Shown here in pieces: positions 54,562 through 63,941 of a stretch of 64,000 bases of DNA. Each line of letters opens with the position of its first letter. The first letter of the stretch is position 1. The notes under the pieces were generated by a model, which ran no database searches, was not told the DNA's origin, and saw only the letters and a list, made by a program, of their open reading frames with translations. Both the position numbers and the translations under genes were made by a program. The stretch comes from Rhizobium sp. Root708 (lineage in GTDB: Bacteria; Pseudomonadota; Alphaproteobacteria; Rhizobiales; Rhizobiaceae): positions 311,534-375,533 of the forward strand of contig NZ_LMHV01000034.1 of NCBI RefSeq assembly GCF_001429725.1, written 5' to 3'.

Positions 54562-54850
54562 GACACGCATGGGTATAACGTTAAGAGGCGGGCGGGTTAG
54601 CGAACGATGTGGTCTCGTCTATCGCCTATTGTTCGAAACGCGCGTTAATCGCGACCTGACAATTCCTACCCCCACAGTTTTTCTCTCCAGCAAGATGAAG
54701 GAATACTGAATCCTCCGCAAACCCGTCCCGCGTTTACCGGACAGAAAGCCTATCGGCAGATATGTGTCGGCAACCCCTGACGGACGGGCGCCGGTTAAGC
54801 AACTCGCCAATCTCTTCTGGGAATTATGCTGGCAACGAAGGGGTATTGCC
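54562..54850. other. Spacer between the clpP promoter and the GGDEF gene
   Basis: About 290 bases. It holds no convincing gene if the diguanylate cyclase starts at 54851. A GTG at 54764 would extend that protein by 29 residues into this region. Confidence 0.3.
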
Positions 54851-56098
54851 GTGTTCAGCGTTACAACGGGACTGACGATCTGGTGCTCCGAGGCGATAAC
54901 GCTTGCCTTGGTGGCGTTCTCGGCCTGGCGCCATGACGTCCGCAACAAGACCTACCTGTACTGGACTTTCGGATTCCTGATGAGCGCGGTCGGATTTGCG
55001 ATGTTCGCGCTGCGTGGACATATCCCCAGCTTCCTTTCGATCGAAGTCGGCAATGCCGTCGCGCTGATCGGCCAAAGCGCCTGGATTGCCGGCTATCTGG
55101 CGCTCGACAAACGAAAAATGGAATGGTGGGTCGCTTTGCCGCCCCTCGTCTGGCTGTCCGGGGTCTTCCTTCCCTGGGTCAACGACGATTACGCCAACCG
55201 CGTCATTCTCTATAATCTCGCCTCGGCCACCGGAGCCACCGGCCTGGCGATGGCCGTCATCTCGCCGGGCATGCGCGTCGAGCCAAGTCGCGCGAAGCTG
55301 GCGGTCATCTTCCTGTTTCAGAGTTGCGTGTGCTTCGGGGCCGCGCTCACTATCGCGCTGACGTCCCCGACAGTTGCGCAAGCCGCCAACTACGCAGGGA
55401 TCGCCGCCGTCGGAACAGCCTTCCCGCTGACCTTGGCCTGTGCCTTGACCTGCCGTGTCATCATGGAACGGTCGGAACGGCAACTCCGGCTTCTCAGTGT
55501 TACCGACACTTTGACCGGGGTTCTAAACCGCCGCGGTCTGTTCGCGCAGTTCGCGACTATTCAGATCAAGGCGCATGACGAAGCACGCCAGGTCGCCGTC
55601 CTGCTCTTCGACCTCGACAACTTCAAGCGGATCAACGACCGGTTCGGACATCACGCTGGCGATGTCGTCCTCAGCGTTTTTGCCCGGATGGCTCGCCAAT
55701 ACACGCCAGCCGGCGCGTTCGGACGAATGGGCGGCGAGGAATTTGCGGCCTTCGTCAGCGTGGCCGACCAGACGGAAGCCGAAGCACTTGCCGAATCGAT
55801 CAGGGCGGAACTCTGCCGCGCGCCGATCAACACCGGCGATTCGCTCGTTTCAGCGACTGTCAGTACCGGCGTTGCGCTCTCATCGCCAATCGAAGCCAAC
55901 ATGGACAAGCTGGTCTCGGCAGCTGACCGGGCGCTTTATGCGGCCAAGGCGGCCGGCCGTAACTGCACCGTGATCTTCGGCGAGGCCGAGGCCGCTGCTC
56001 CCCCGCCTGCGGCGCCGGACGAGCGCAGCGGCGAACTCGTGCCGACACTCGACGACCAGATTCATGCACTGCGCCGCGTCGGATCGCTGGCTCGCTAG
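54851..56098 (+). CDS. Membrane diguanylate cyclase (GGDEF)
   Basis: About 415 residues: six or more hydrophobic segments in the first 190 residues, then a C-terminal GGDEF domain with DLDNFKRINDRFGHHAGD and an intact active site RMGGEEF. The RxxD inhibitory site expected just upstream is missing (TPAG in its place), so product feedback through that site is unlikely. The membrane half does not match MHYT or MASE1 motifs I know; it may sense a small ligand or redox state. I prefer GTG 54851 (GGGG 10 bases upstream); GTG 54764 is the alternative. Confidence 0.85.
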   Translation: MFSVTTGLTIWCSEAITLALVAFSAWRHDVRNKTYLYWTFGFLMSAVGFAMFALRGHIPSFLSIEVGNAVALIGQSAWIAGYLALDKRKMEWWVALPPLVWLSGVFLPWVNDDYANRVILYNLASATGATGLAMAVISPGMRVEPSRAKLAVIFLFQSCVCFGAALTIALTSPTVAQAANYAGIAAVGTAFPLTLACALTCRVIMERSERQLRLLSVTDTLTGVLNRRGLFAQFATIQIKAHDEARQVAVLLFDLDNFKRINDRFGHHAGDVVLSVFARMARQYTPAGAFGRMGGEEFAAFVSVADQTEAEALAESIRAELCRAPINTGDSLVSATVSTGVALSSPIEANMDKLVSAADRALYAAKAAGRNCTVIFGEAEAAAPPPAAPDERSGELVPTLDDQIHALRRVGSLAR

Positions 56099-56187
56099 GC
56101 ACCGCTTCGATCGTCGAGAAAGGTTGAACCGGACGCGCGTGCTTATGCGGCTTTCCGGCTTGCGACAAATCCGCTAAGCCGGAGGGC

Positions 56188-57432
56188 ATGATGATACCCT
56201 CGTTTCTCTCCATAGACACCGCTACCCGGCACGTCTCGCTGGACGCCAGCAACCCGGAATTTTACAACAATCCCAACGCCGCCTATGCGGCGCTGCACGC
56301 CCATTGTCCCACCTTCTACTGGGAGCAGCAGAAGCAGTGGTTCTTCACAGGCTATGACCATGTGAACGCGCTCCTGAGAGAGCGTCGTTTCGGCCGCCAG
56401 ATCCTGCATATTGCCTCGCGTGAGGAACTTGGGCTTCCGGAGCCGGACCAGCACGTCGCGAATTTCGACCTCGCCGAGCGCTATTCGCTGCTCGAGCTCG
56501 AGCCGCCCGAACACACGCGCCTGCGTACGCTCGTCAACCGGGCCTTCGTTTCCCGCCATGTCGAGAAGATGAAGCCGGAGCTTACCGAACTCGCCACCAG
56601 GTTGATCGACGATTTCGAGAAGAAGGGCGAGGTCGAGCTGCTCTCCGCCTTCGCCGACATCATCCCGGTGACGATGATCGCACGCATGATCGGTATTCCG
56701 GAGGAGATGGGGCCGCAGCTCCTCAAGTGGTCGCACGCCTATATCCGCATGTACCTCTTCGGCCGCACGCGAGAAGACGAGGACGGCGCCGACAAGGCCT
56801 CGAAGGAATTTTCGGATTACGTCAAGGGCATGATTGCGGAACGCCGCGCCAACCCGCGTGACGACCTGCTGACCCACATGATCCATACGGAGCACAAGGG
56901 GCAGTATCTGACCGAAGACGAGCTCGTGTCGACGACGATCGTGCTGCTGAACGCCGGACACGAGGCAACCGTCCACCAGATCGGCAATTCGGTGCGGGTG
57001 ATCCTGGAGAACGGCTGCGACCCCGCAGAGCTTTTCAAGGACGAGGCGACGACGGAGCGGACGATCGAAGAGACGCTACGCATCTGCGCGCCGGTTCACA
57101 TCTTCCAGCGGTGGGCGCTGGAGGACGTGGAAGTCGACGGCATCTCCTTCAAGCGTGGTGATAAGGTCAGCCTGATCCTGGCCGCCGCCAACCTCGATCC
57201 CGCTAAATTCAGCGATCCGCTGGTGTTCAAGCCTGCTCGCAACGAAGCCGCCAATCTGTCTTTCGGCGCAGGCATCCATTTCTGCATCGGCGCGCCGTTG
57301 GCACGCCTGGAACTCAATGTCGTGCTTCCGATCCTGTTCGAGCGGCTGCCGGGCCTGAAGCTCGCCGGAACGCCCGCGATCAAGGACGTCTACCACTTCC
57401 ACGGTTTGGACCGGCTCGACCTTCGCTGGTAA
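56188..57432 (+). CDS. Cytochrome P450
   Basis: Soluble bacterial heme monooxygenase (414 aa). The I-helix has LLNAGHEATVHQ, the K-helix ExxR is EETLR, and the heme-binding loop SFGAGIHFCIGAPLARLE holds the proximal Cys366. The electron donors (ferredoxin and reductase) are not encoded nearby. Substrate unknown; the fold matches CYP families common in rhizobia. ATG 56188 or 56191, just after GGAGGG. Confidence 0.93.
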   Translation: MMIPSFLSIDTATRHVSLDASNPEFYNNPNAAYAALHAHCPTFYWEQQKQWFFTGYDHVNALLRERRFGRQILHIASREELGLPEPDQHVANFDLAERYSLLELEPPEHTRLRTLVNRAFVSRHVEKMKPELTELATRLIDDFEKKGEVELLSAFADIIPVTMIARMIGIPEEMGPQLLKWSHAYIRMYLFGRTREDEDGADKASKEFSDYVKGMIAERRANPRDDLLTHMIHTEHKGQYLTEDELVSTTIVLLNAGHEATVHQIGNSVRVILENGCDPAELFKDEATTERTIEETLRICAPVHIFQRWALEDVEVDGISFKRGDKVSLILAAANLDPAKFSDPLVFKPARNEAANLSFGAGIHFCIGAPLARLELNVVLPILFERLPGLKLAGTPAIKDVYHFHGLDRLDLRW

Positions 57433-57433
57433 C

Positions 57434-57463
57434 AAAAAATCCGCGCTTCTTCTGGAAGCGCGG
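57434..57463 (-). terminator. Intrinsic terminator of dctA
   Basis: 9-bp stem CCGCGCTTC / GAAGCGCGG (57441-57449 and 57455-57463), 5-base loop, followed on the minus strand by six Ts. It begins 1 base after the P450 stop. Confidence 0.85.
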
Positions 57464-57483
57464 ATCTTGAATTCAGACAAAGC

Positions 57484-57511
57484 GGACGCCGTGCATGCGG
57501 CGTCCTTTTTT
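57484..57511 (+). terminator. Intrinsic terminator of the P450 gene
   Basis: 8-bp stem GGACGCCG / CGGCGTCC (57484-57491 and 57498-57505), then six Ts. It lies between the dctA stop and the dctA terminator. Confidence 0.85.
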
Positions 57512-57516
57512 ATGAC

Positions 57517-58851
57517 TTATTCAGCGGCCTGCAGAGCGGGCACAGGCAATTCCTGCTCGGACGGCAGTTGACCGGCCATTGCCGCTGCAAACTGCTCCTG
57601 ATCAAGCTCATTTTCCCAACGCGCGACGACAACCGTTGCAACGGCATTGCCGACGAAGTTCGTCAGAGCCCGGCATTCGGACATGAACCGATCGATGCCG
57701 AGAATGAGCGCCATGCCTGCGACTGGAACGGAGGGGACAACCGACAGCGTAGCGGCAAGGGTGATGAAACCGGCACCGGTGATCCCGGCAGCGCCCTTGG
57801 AGCTCAGCATGGCAACCGCGAGAAGCAGGATCTGATCTGCCAGCGACAGCGGCGTGTCCGTTGCCTGGGCAATGAACAGGGCTGCGAGCGTCATGTAGAT
57901 GTTCGTGCCGTCGAGGTTGAACGAGTAGCCGGTCGGAATGACGAGGCCGACGACCGAGCGCTTGCAGCCGGCACGTTCCATCTTGGCCATCAGGCCCGGA
58001 AGCGCTGCTTCCGAGGACGAGGTGCCGAGCACCAGCAGCAACTCTTCCTTGATGTAGCGGATCAGGGAAAGGATCGAGAAGCCGTTATACCGGGCGACAG
58101 CACCGAGCACGACCAGCACGAAGATCAGAGACGTCAGGTAGAATGTGCCGATCAGCATGGCGAGATTGGCGATCGAGCCGATGCCATACTTGCCGATGGT
58201 GAAGGCCATGGCGCCGAATGCACCGATCGGGGCAGCTTTCATCAACACGGCGACCAGCTTGAAGACCGGAGACGTCAATGCCTGCAGGAAATCCACCACT
58301 GGACGGCCGCGATCGCCGACCATTGCCAGGGCTATGCCGAACAGGACCGAGAAGAACAGGACCTGAAGAATATCCCCATCAGCAAAAGCGCCGACGATAG
58401 TGTTGGGGATGATGTTCATCAGGAAGCCGGTGATGGTCGTGTCGTGTGCCTTCTCGGCGAAGCTCGCGACAGCCTTGGCGTCGAGCGTCGCGGGATCGAT
58501 GTGCATGCCGGCGCCAGGCTGGACGACATTCGCCACGACGAGGCCGACGGCCAGCGCCAGTGTCGAGAACACCAGGAAATAGATCATGGCCTTGCCGGCA
58601 ACGCGACCAACCTTCTGCAGATCGGACATGCCGGCGATACCGGTGGCTACCGTGAGAAAGATGACCGGCGCGATAATCATCTTCACCAGCTTGATGAAGG
58701 CGTCGCCGAGCGGCTTCAGCGCCGTTCCGATCTCGGGATAGAAGTGGCCGAGCAGGATGCCGGCCGCGATCGCCGCCAGAACCTGCACGTAGAGGTGCCG
58801 ATAAAAGGGTAGTTTGCCACGCGCTGGGGTGGCGGGGAGTGCGATGTCCAT
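57517..58851 (-). CDS. dctA: C4-dicarboxylate transporter DctA
   Basis: Inner-membrane symporter (444 aa, DAACS family) for succinate, malate and fumarate, essential for carbon supply to symbiotic bacteroids in rhizobia. It shows the family motifs GTSSSEAALPGL, PTGYSFNLDGTNIYM and SSKGAAGITGAGFI. ATG 58851 has GGAGG 5 bases upstream; the open frame continues 40 codons without similarity. Divergent from dctBD, with a sigma-54 promoter in the gap. Confidence 0.97.
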   Translation of the reverse strand: MDIALPATPARGKLPFYRHLYVQVLAAIAAGILLGHFYPEIGTALKPLGDAFIKLVKMIIAPVIFLTVATGIAGMSDLQKVGRVAGKAMIYFLVFSTLALAVGLVVANVVQPGAGMHIDPATLDAKAVASFAEKAHDTTITGFLMNIIPNTIVGAFADGDILQVLFFSVLFGIALAMVGDRGRPVVDFLQALTSPVFKLVAVLMKAAPIGAFGAMAFTIGKYGIGSIANLAMLIGTFYLTSLIFVLVVLGAVARYNGFSILSLIRYIKEELLLVLGTSSSEAALPGLMAKMERAGCKRSVVGLVIPTGYSFNLDGTNIYMTLAALFIAQATDTPLSLADQILLLAVAMLSSKGAAGITGAGFITLAATLSVVPSVPVAGMALILGIDRFMSECRALTNFVGNAVATVVVARWENELDQEQFAAAMAGQLPSEQELPVPALQAAE

Positions 58852-58940
58852 CATGTCCTCCATCGAGCCCCAAACCAGACCGGCCTCCCGGGGCGAATGC
58901 GTTAGTCGAAATGCAGCCAGGAAGCTGCAGCCCGTGCTTC

Positions 58941-58955
58941 GCAACATCCGTGCCA
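58941..58955 (-). promoter_or_regulatory. Sigma-54 promoter of dctA
   Basis: TGGCACG-N4-TTGC on the minus strand (58955-58941), an exact -24/-12 match. The start of transcription would be near 58930, about 80 bases before dctA. Confidence 0.9.
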
Positions 58956-59037
58956 GAACATTCAACGCCATCTATGGGGTTGATATCTATGCGTATTTCT
59001 CGAACCGTTTGCTTCGGCAGCGACGAAATGAGCGGAT

Positions 59038-59078
59038 TTTCGCACAAATCCATTTGACGGAAGTGCGAAATTGCGCAC
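59038..59078. promoter_or_regulatory. Putative DctD upstream activating sites
   Basis: GTGCG-N6-CGCAC (59063-59078) and an overlapping longer repeat TTTCGCAC ... GTGCGAAA (59038-59070). They are about 85-135 bases upstream of the -24/-12 element and abut the dctB start, where DctD binds two inverted repeats in other rhizobia. Positions inferred by eye. Confidence 0.6.
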
Positions 59079-59085
59079 ATGATCG

Positions 59086-60948
59086 ATGATGCTCGACAGG
59101 ATGGCTCAGACCGGCGAAGTAACCCGAAGCACCGCTGAAAACAGTCGGCGGGGATGGACCATATTCGCGGCGATCGTGGTGATCCTCCTGGCTGCGGCGT
59201 TTATGGCCGCCGGCTCCTACGCCAGACGCTCGTCGATCGAGGCGCTGGAAAGCCAGAGCCGTACGGACGCCAATCTGAAAGTCGCCCTCCTGACAGCTGT
59301 CATGGAGCGGCCGAGGGCCTTGCCTCTACTGCTCGCCGAGGATCAGCAGGTCGTAGACGCCCTGCTCTCGCCCCGCAGCAGCGCCGTCGATATCCTTAAC
59401 CGGAAGCTGGAACGCCTGGTGACCGGTACACAGGCAGCTGTGCTCTATGTCATCGGCAAGGACGGCATCGCCATCTCCTCGAGCAACTGGCGTGAACCGC
59501 TCAGCTTCGTCGGCAACGACTATACGTTTCGCGCCTACTTCCAGCGCGCGATGACAGAGGAGACGGCGGAGCATTTCGCCCTCGGCAGCGTCAGCAAGCG
59601 CCCGGGTCTTTATATCGCGAGGCGCGTCGGCAGTGCCGCGGCACCGCTCGGCGTGGTCGTGGTTAAGCTCGAATTCGACCGCCTGGAGGCCGACTGGAGA
59701 GACGCGCGGCGCCCCGTCTACGTGACCGACGACCAGGGCGTCGTGTTGATCACCAGCATTCCTTCATGGCGCTTCATGACCGCGGAACCGGTGCCTGAAA
59801 AGGACCTCGCCGCCATCCGCGCCAGCCTGCAATTCGGCGATGCTCCGCTAACGCCGCTGCCGATCATGCGCCCGAAGATAATTGATCCCGAAGCGTCGCT
59901 CGTCGCCGCCGTGTTGCCCGGTGGCGGTGAAGCGGAATATCTGCGCCTGCAGACCGCCGTTCCGACGACGCCATGGCGGCTCGAATACCTCGTGCCGACC
60001 GAAGCAGCGGTTGCCGCCTCCGTTCGCGAAGTTCGCCTTCTGGTGCTTGCGGCCCTCGTTCCGATCCTGGCGATCGTCGCCTTTCTCATCCGGCGCCGTC
60101 ATGTCGCCGCGGCCAGGATCGCGGCGGAGCAGTCGATGCGCGAAGAACTCGAGCGCCGCGTGGTCGCGCGAACCGAGGATCTCAGCCGCGCGCGTGATCG
60201 CCTTCAGGCCGAAATCTCAGATCACAAGCAGACGGAGACGCAGTTGCAGGTCGTTCAGCAGGAACTCGTCCAGGCGAACCGCCTCGCGATCCTCGGTCAG
60301 GTTGCGGCAGGTGTCGCGCATGAGATCAATCAACCGGTCGCCACGATACGCGCCTATGCCGACAACGCCCGCGTCTTTCTCGACAGGCAGCAAATACGGC
60401 CCGTCGAGGAAAACCTCGGCGCTATCGCGTCGCTGACGGAACGCATCGGAACGATCACCGAGGAACTCAAGGCGTTCGGCCGGAAGGGACGTGCCGCTCC
60501 CGAGCCGGTGGATTTGCGCAGCATCATCGAGGGCGCAGTCGTGCTGTTGCGAAGCAGGTTCGCGGGCCGGCTGGATGCGCTGGATATTCGCCTTCCGCCC
60601 GCCGACGTGAAGGTCATGGGCAATCGCGTCCGGCTGGAGCAAGTGCTGATCAATCTTTTCCAGAATGCTCTCGAGGCGCTGGAAGGCATGGCCCATGCAA
60701 AGGTCGAGGTTTTGGTGACAGACACGATCGATACCGTGACCATACACGTAGCCGACAACGGGCCCGGCATATCGGACGCGATCCTGCGGTCGCTGTTTAC
60801 GCCGTTCAACACTTCCAAGGAAAAGGGACTGGGGCTCGGGCTGGTGATCTCGAAGGACATCGTCGCCGACTACGGAGGGCAGATCGACGTCACGAGCAGC
60901 ACCGCCGGGACCTGTTTCACCGTACAACTTCCCAAGGCAAAGACATGA
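59086..60948 (+). CDS. dctB: C4-dicarboxylate sensor histidine kinase DctB
   Basis: Membrane sensor kinase (620 aa) that detects dicarboxylates and phosphorylates DctD. One helix at about residue 27-48, a periplasmic dCache/PAS-like domain, a second helix at about 315-335, a coiled coil, then HisKA with VAHEINQP (His412) and an HATPase with NLFQNALEAL, DNGPGI and GLGLVISKDI. ATG 59086; ATG 59089 is equivalent. Overlaps dctD by 4 bases (ATGA). Confidence 0.95.
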   Translation: MMLDRMAQTGEVTRSTAENSRRGWTIFAAIVVILLAAAFMAAGSYARRSSIEALESQSRTDANLKVALLTAVMERPRALPLLLAEDQQVVDALLSPRSSAVDILNRKLERLVTGTQAAVLYVIGKDGIAISSSNWREPLSFVGNDYTFRAYFQRAMTEETAEHFALGSVSKRPGLYIARRVGSAAAPLGVVVVKLEFDRLEADWRDARRPVYVTDDQGVVLITSIPSWRFMTAEPVPEKDLAAIRASLQFGDAPLTPLPIMRPKIIDPEASLVAAVLPGGGEAEYLRLQTAVPTTPWRLEYLVPTEAAVAASVREVRLLVLAALVPILAIVAFLIRRRHVAAARIAAEQSMREELERRVVARTEDLSRARDRLQAEISDHKQTETQLQVVQQELVQANRLAILGQVAAGVAHEINQPVATIRAYADNARVFLDRQQIRPVEENLGAIASLTERIGTITEELKAFGRKGRAAPEPVDLRSIIEGAVVLLRSRFAGRLDALDIRLPPADVKVMGNRVRLEQVLINLFQNALEALEGMAHAKVEVLVTDTIDTVTIHVADNGPGISDAILRSLFTPFNTSKEKGLGLGLVISKDIVADYGGQIDVTSSTAGTCFTVQLPKAKT

Positions 60949-62312
60949 CCGATGCACCGGCCGCCATCTTTCTCATCGATGACGACAGGGATCTCCTGCG
61001 CGCCACAAGCCAGACGTTGGAACTTGCCGGCTTTGCGGTTTCCGCATTTTCCACCGCGGGCGAGGCTCTTTCCAACCTGACGCCGGATTTTCCCGGCGTG
61101 ATCGTGTCGGATATTCGCATGCCGCAGATCGATGGGCTGCAGCTTTTCGACCGTGTGCGCAAACTTGACATCGACCTGCCCGTGATCCTCATTACGGGCC
61201 ATGGCGACATTCCGATGGCCGTGAAGGCCATCCAGGACGGTGTCTATGATTTCATCACCAAGCCTTTCGCGGCAGACCGGCTCGTCCAGAGCGTCCGGCG
61301 CGCTGTTGAAAAACGGCGGCTCGTCATGGAAAATCGCGCACTGCGCCGGGCCGGCGAAGAGGCGCGCGACGATCTCCCCCTGATCGGCCAGACACCGGCG
61401 ATGGAACGTCTGCGTCGCACGTTGCGACAGATCGCGGACACCGATGTCGACGTGCTCGTGACCGGCGAAACCGGGAGCGGCAAGGAAGTCGTCGCCAGTC
61501 TTCTGCATCAATGGAGCCGCCGCGCTTCGGGCAACTTCGTGGCGCTCAACTGCGGCGCGCTGCCCGAGACGGTCATCGAAAGCGAACTGTTCGGGCACGA
61601 GCCGGGTGCCTTCACCGGAGCGCAGAAGAAGCGCGTTGGTCGTATCGAGCATGCGAGCGGCGGCACGCTCTTTCTCGACGAGATCGAGAGCATGGCGCTG
61701 TCGACGCAGGTTCAGATGCTGAGAGTGCTGGAAATGCGCGAGGTGACGCCGCTGGGCACCAACGAGATTCGGCCGGTCGACCTCAGGGTGGTTGCGGCCG
61801 CCAAGGTCGATTTGGGCGATCCCGGCCAGCGCGGCGATTTTCGGGAAGACCTGTATTATCGGCTGAATGTCGTGACCATCTCGATTCCGCCATTGCGAGA
61901 CAGGCGGGACGATATTCCGTTGCTCTTCGGATATTTCGCGGAACGGGCGGCCAAGCGCTTCAAGCGAGAGGTTCCAACGATGAGCGCCGGCACCCATCAG
62001 CATCTATCGAGCCATGACTGGCCCGGCAACGTTCGCGAACTCTCCCATTTCGCAGAGCGCTTCGTACTCGGCGTCGAACAGCCGTCCGCTTCAAAGGAAA
62101 GCAAGCGTACCGAGACCGCGGACGACCTGCCGCTGCCCGATCAACTGGACCGGTATGAAGCGAGCGTGATCCGCCAAGCGCTCGACAGAAACGAGGGCGA
62201 TGTCAGGCGAACGATCGCGGCCCTCGGCATCCCGCGCAAGACCTTCTACGACAAGCTGCAAAGGCACGGCATCGTCAGGAGCGATTTCGAACCTGCCGGT
62301 AACAAGGATTAA
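60945..62312 (+). CDS. dctD: C4-dicarboxylate transport transcriptional activator DctD
   Basis: NtrC-family response regulator (455 aa) that drives sigma-54 transcription of dctA. An N-terminal receiver with Asp56 (VSDIRMP), a central AAA+ domain with Walker A GETGSGKE, the sigma-54 contact loop GAFTGA and Walker B GGTLFLDEI, then a Fis-type helix-turn-helix (TIAALGIPRKTFYDKLQ). Overlap with dctB shows translational coupling. Confidence 0.96.
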   Translation: MTDAPAAIFLIDDDRDLLRATSQTLELAGFAVSAFSTAGEALSNLTPDFPGVIVSDIRMPQIDGLQLFDRVRKLDIDLPVILITGHGDIPMAVKAIQDGVYDFITKPFAADRLVQSVRRAVEKRRLVMENRALRRAGEEARDDLPLIGQTPAMERLRRTLRQIADTDVDVLVTGETGSGKEVVASLLHQWSRRASGNFVALNCGALPETVIESELFGHEPGAFTGAQKKRVGRIEHASGGTLFLDEIESMALSTQVQMLRVLEMREVTPLGTNEIRPVDLRVVAAAKVDLGDPGQRGDFREDLYYRLNVVTISIPPLRDRRDDIPLLFGYFAERAAKRFKREVPTMSAGTHQHLSSHDWPGNVRELSHFAERFVLGVEQPSASKESKRTETADDLPLPDQLDRYEASVIRQALDRNEGDVRRTIAALGIPRKTFYDKLQRHGIVRSDFEPAGNKD

Positions 62313-62342
62313 AAAGCCCGCTCCGCGGGGTGGCGGAGCGGG
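62311..62342 (-). terminator. Intrinsic terminator of the SDR gene
   Basis: 10-bp stem CCCGCTCCGC / GCGGAGCGGG (62317-62326 and 62333-62342), followed on the minus strand by CTTTTT. It also lies just after the dctD stop. Confidence 0.75.
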
Positions 62343-62471
62343 GAAGTGACTTACCAGCGCGAGGGTCGACCGCCGCCGCCCCCTCACACGACCAATCTAT
62401 GCGACGTTGCAGGGCCGCGCTTTGACATGGATCATTGCGACGGAAGAAGACGCCGTTTTGGCGATAAACGC

Positions 62472-63275
62472 TCAGCCAGCGTTGACGCCGTAGCGCGCTG
62501 CCGGCTTTCTGTGCGAGAGATTGGGGCCAAGCGCCAGGCGCGCTGTCGTCAGTTGCGCCAGATCGCCGTCATTCGGCAGCGACGGGATCGTGATCAGTTC
62601 ATCCTTGTCGAAGCCTGCCAGGGCGGCATCCACCATATCGTTCACGTCCATCACCATCGAGGGCGGAAACTTGTCGCTGGCGACCCCTGCGCGTTCGAAT
62701 ATCTCGGTCCGCGTCAGGCCGGGCAGCACGGCCTGCACCTTGACGCCGGCCTCAGCTACCTCGGCATGAATGCCCTGGGTGAGGTTGAGCACGAACGCCT
62801 TTGTCGCGCTGTAGGTGGCGTTAAACCGCTCCGGTATAAATGCCACGACCGACGCGATATTCACGATGGCGCCCCTGCCCCGCTTGGAAAACGCCTGCGC
62901 TGCCGCGACAGCAAGGCGGTTTACCGCGACGACATTGAGCTCGATCATGTTTTCCAGGTAGTCGGCATCGTCATCAAGCATCTTGCCCTTCGGGCCAACG
63001 CCGGCATTGTTGACCAGCAGCGAGATCGCCGCGTCGTCACGCAGGCGTTGTTCGACGACGCGAACATCAGCCCGGTTCGTCAGGTCCGCCACCAGCACTT
63101 CCACATCAACGCCCTGCTCGGCCTTCAGGCGCTTCGCCAGGGCCGAGAGGCGCTCACCGTCGCGGGCGACAAGAAGGAGATTGTAGCGGCGCTTCGCCAG
63201 GCGATCGGCGTAAGCGGCGCCGATCCCCGAGGAGGCACCGGTAACGATAGCAGTCCCAGGATTGAAACCAGACAT
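62472..63275 (-). CDS. Short-chain dehydrogenase/reductase
   Basis: Classical SDR (267 aa). NAD(P) motif TGASSGIGAAYADRL, NNAG, and the catalytic YSATK; VARDGERL suggests NADPH. Substrate unknown. ATG 63275 (MSGFNPG) follows GGAAAGGAA at a usable distance; the longer frame to 63311 has no site. Divergent from marR with a palindrome between them. Confidence 0.9.
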   Translation of the reverse strand: MSGFNPGTAIVTGASSGIGAAYADRLAKRRYNLLLVARDGERLSALAKRLKAEQGVDVEVLVADLTNRADVRVVEQRLRDDAAISLLVNNAGVGPKGKMLDDDADYLENMIELNVVAVNRLAVAAAQAFSKRGRGAIVNIASVVAFIPERFNATYSATKAFVLNLTQGIHAEVAEAGVKVQAVLPGLTRTEIFERAGVASDKFPPSMVMDVNDMVDAALAGFDKDELITIPSLPNDGDLAQLTTARLALGPNLSHRKPAARYGVNAG

Positions 63276-63305
63276 GACGACATTCCTTTCCAATTTTGAT
63301 TTTAC

Positions 63306-63317
63306 TGGCATATGCCA
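63306..63317. promoter_or_regulatory. Putative MarR operator
   Basis: Perfect 12-bp palindrome TGGCATATGCCA with AT-rich flanks, 31 bases upstream of the SDR start, in the divergent promoter region. Assignment to the MarR protein is by position. Confidence 0.5.
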
Positions 63318-63428
63318 CTATATTTGTATAGCCGTGCCGCCGACGCAAGAGGTGGCACGAGAAATTTTCGAGCTGAGAGGATTGACTGACCGTCAATGAT
63401 CGGAAGACATCGAAACCGGAGATCGATC

Positions 63429-63911
63429 ATGAACGACAAGACCGAAGCACCAGGCAGCTGGGACTACTGCAACAACAGCGCCCTGAAACGCGCCTCCCGC
63501 CAGCTTGGCCAACTCTATGAGGAGATCATGGCGCCGAGCGGGCTGAGGGCGACTCAGTATGCGCTCCTCACGCAGATCAAGCTCGGCGGCGCGACACCCC
63601 TGAAGACGCTCGCCGAGGCGATGGTGATGGATCTTTCCGCGCTCGGACACACGCTGAAGCCACTCTTGCGGGATGGCATGGTCGAGTTGGTACCCGACGA
63701 GAAGGACCGGCGCGTAAAGCGCGTACGGTTGACCGAATCAGGAGAGGCGAAGTGGGCGGACGCCCAGCTCCTGTGGCGGGATGCACAGGGCCGGTTCGAT
63801 CGTGCCTTCGGCAAGGAAGCTGCCGATGCCTTGCGACAGACGATGAACCTGATTTCGTCGGGCGATTTCGCGGAGGCCTTCACCCACGCGAAGGGCGACG
63901 TCACCAAATAG
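63429..63911 (+). CDS. MarR-family transcriptional regulator
   Basis: A 160-residue winged-helix regulator. The wHTH has LRATQYALLTQIKLGGATPL, DLSALGHTLKPLLRDG and the wing DEKDRRVKRVRLT. A divergent SDR gene is the likely target. ATG 63429 has GGAGA 7 bases upstream; an open frame begins at 63396 without such a site. Confidence 0.9.
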   Translation: MNDKTEAPGSWDYCNNSALKRASRQLGQLYEEIMAPSGLRATQYALLTQIKLGGATPLKTLAEAMVMDLSALGHTLKPLLRDGMVELVPDEKDRRVKRVRLTESGEAKWADAQLLWRDAQGRFDRAFGKEAADALRQTMNLISSGDFAEAFTHAKGDVTK

Positions 63912-63941
63912 GGACACCTGCATTCTCCAGGGCTAGTCCGA

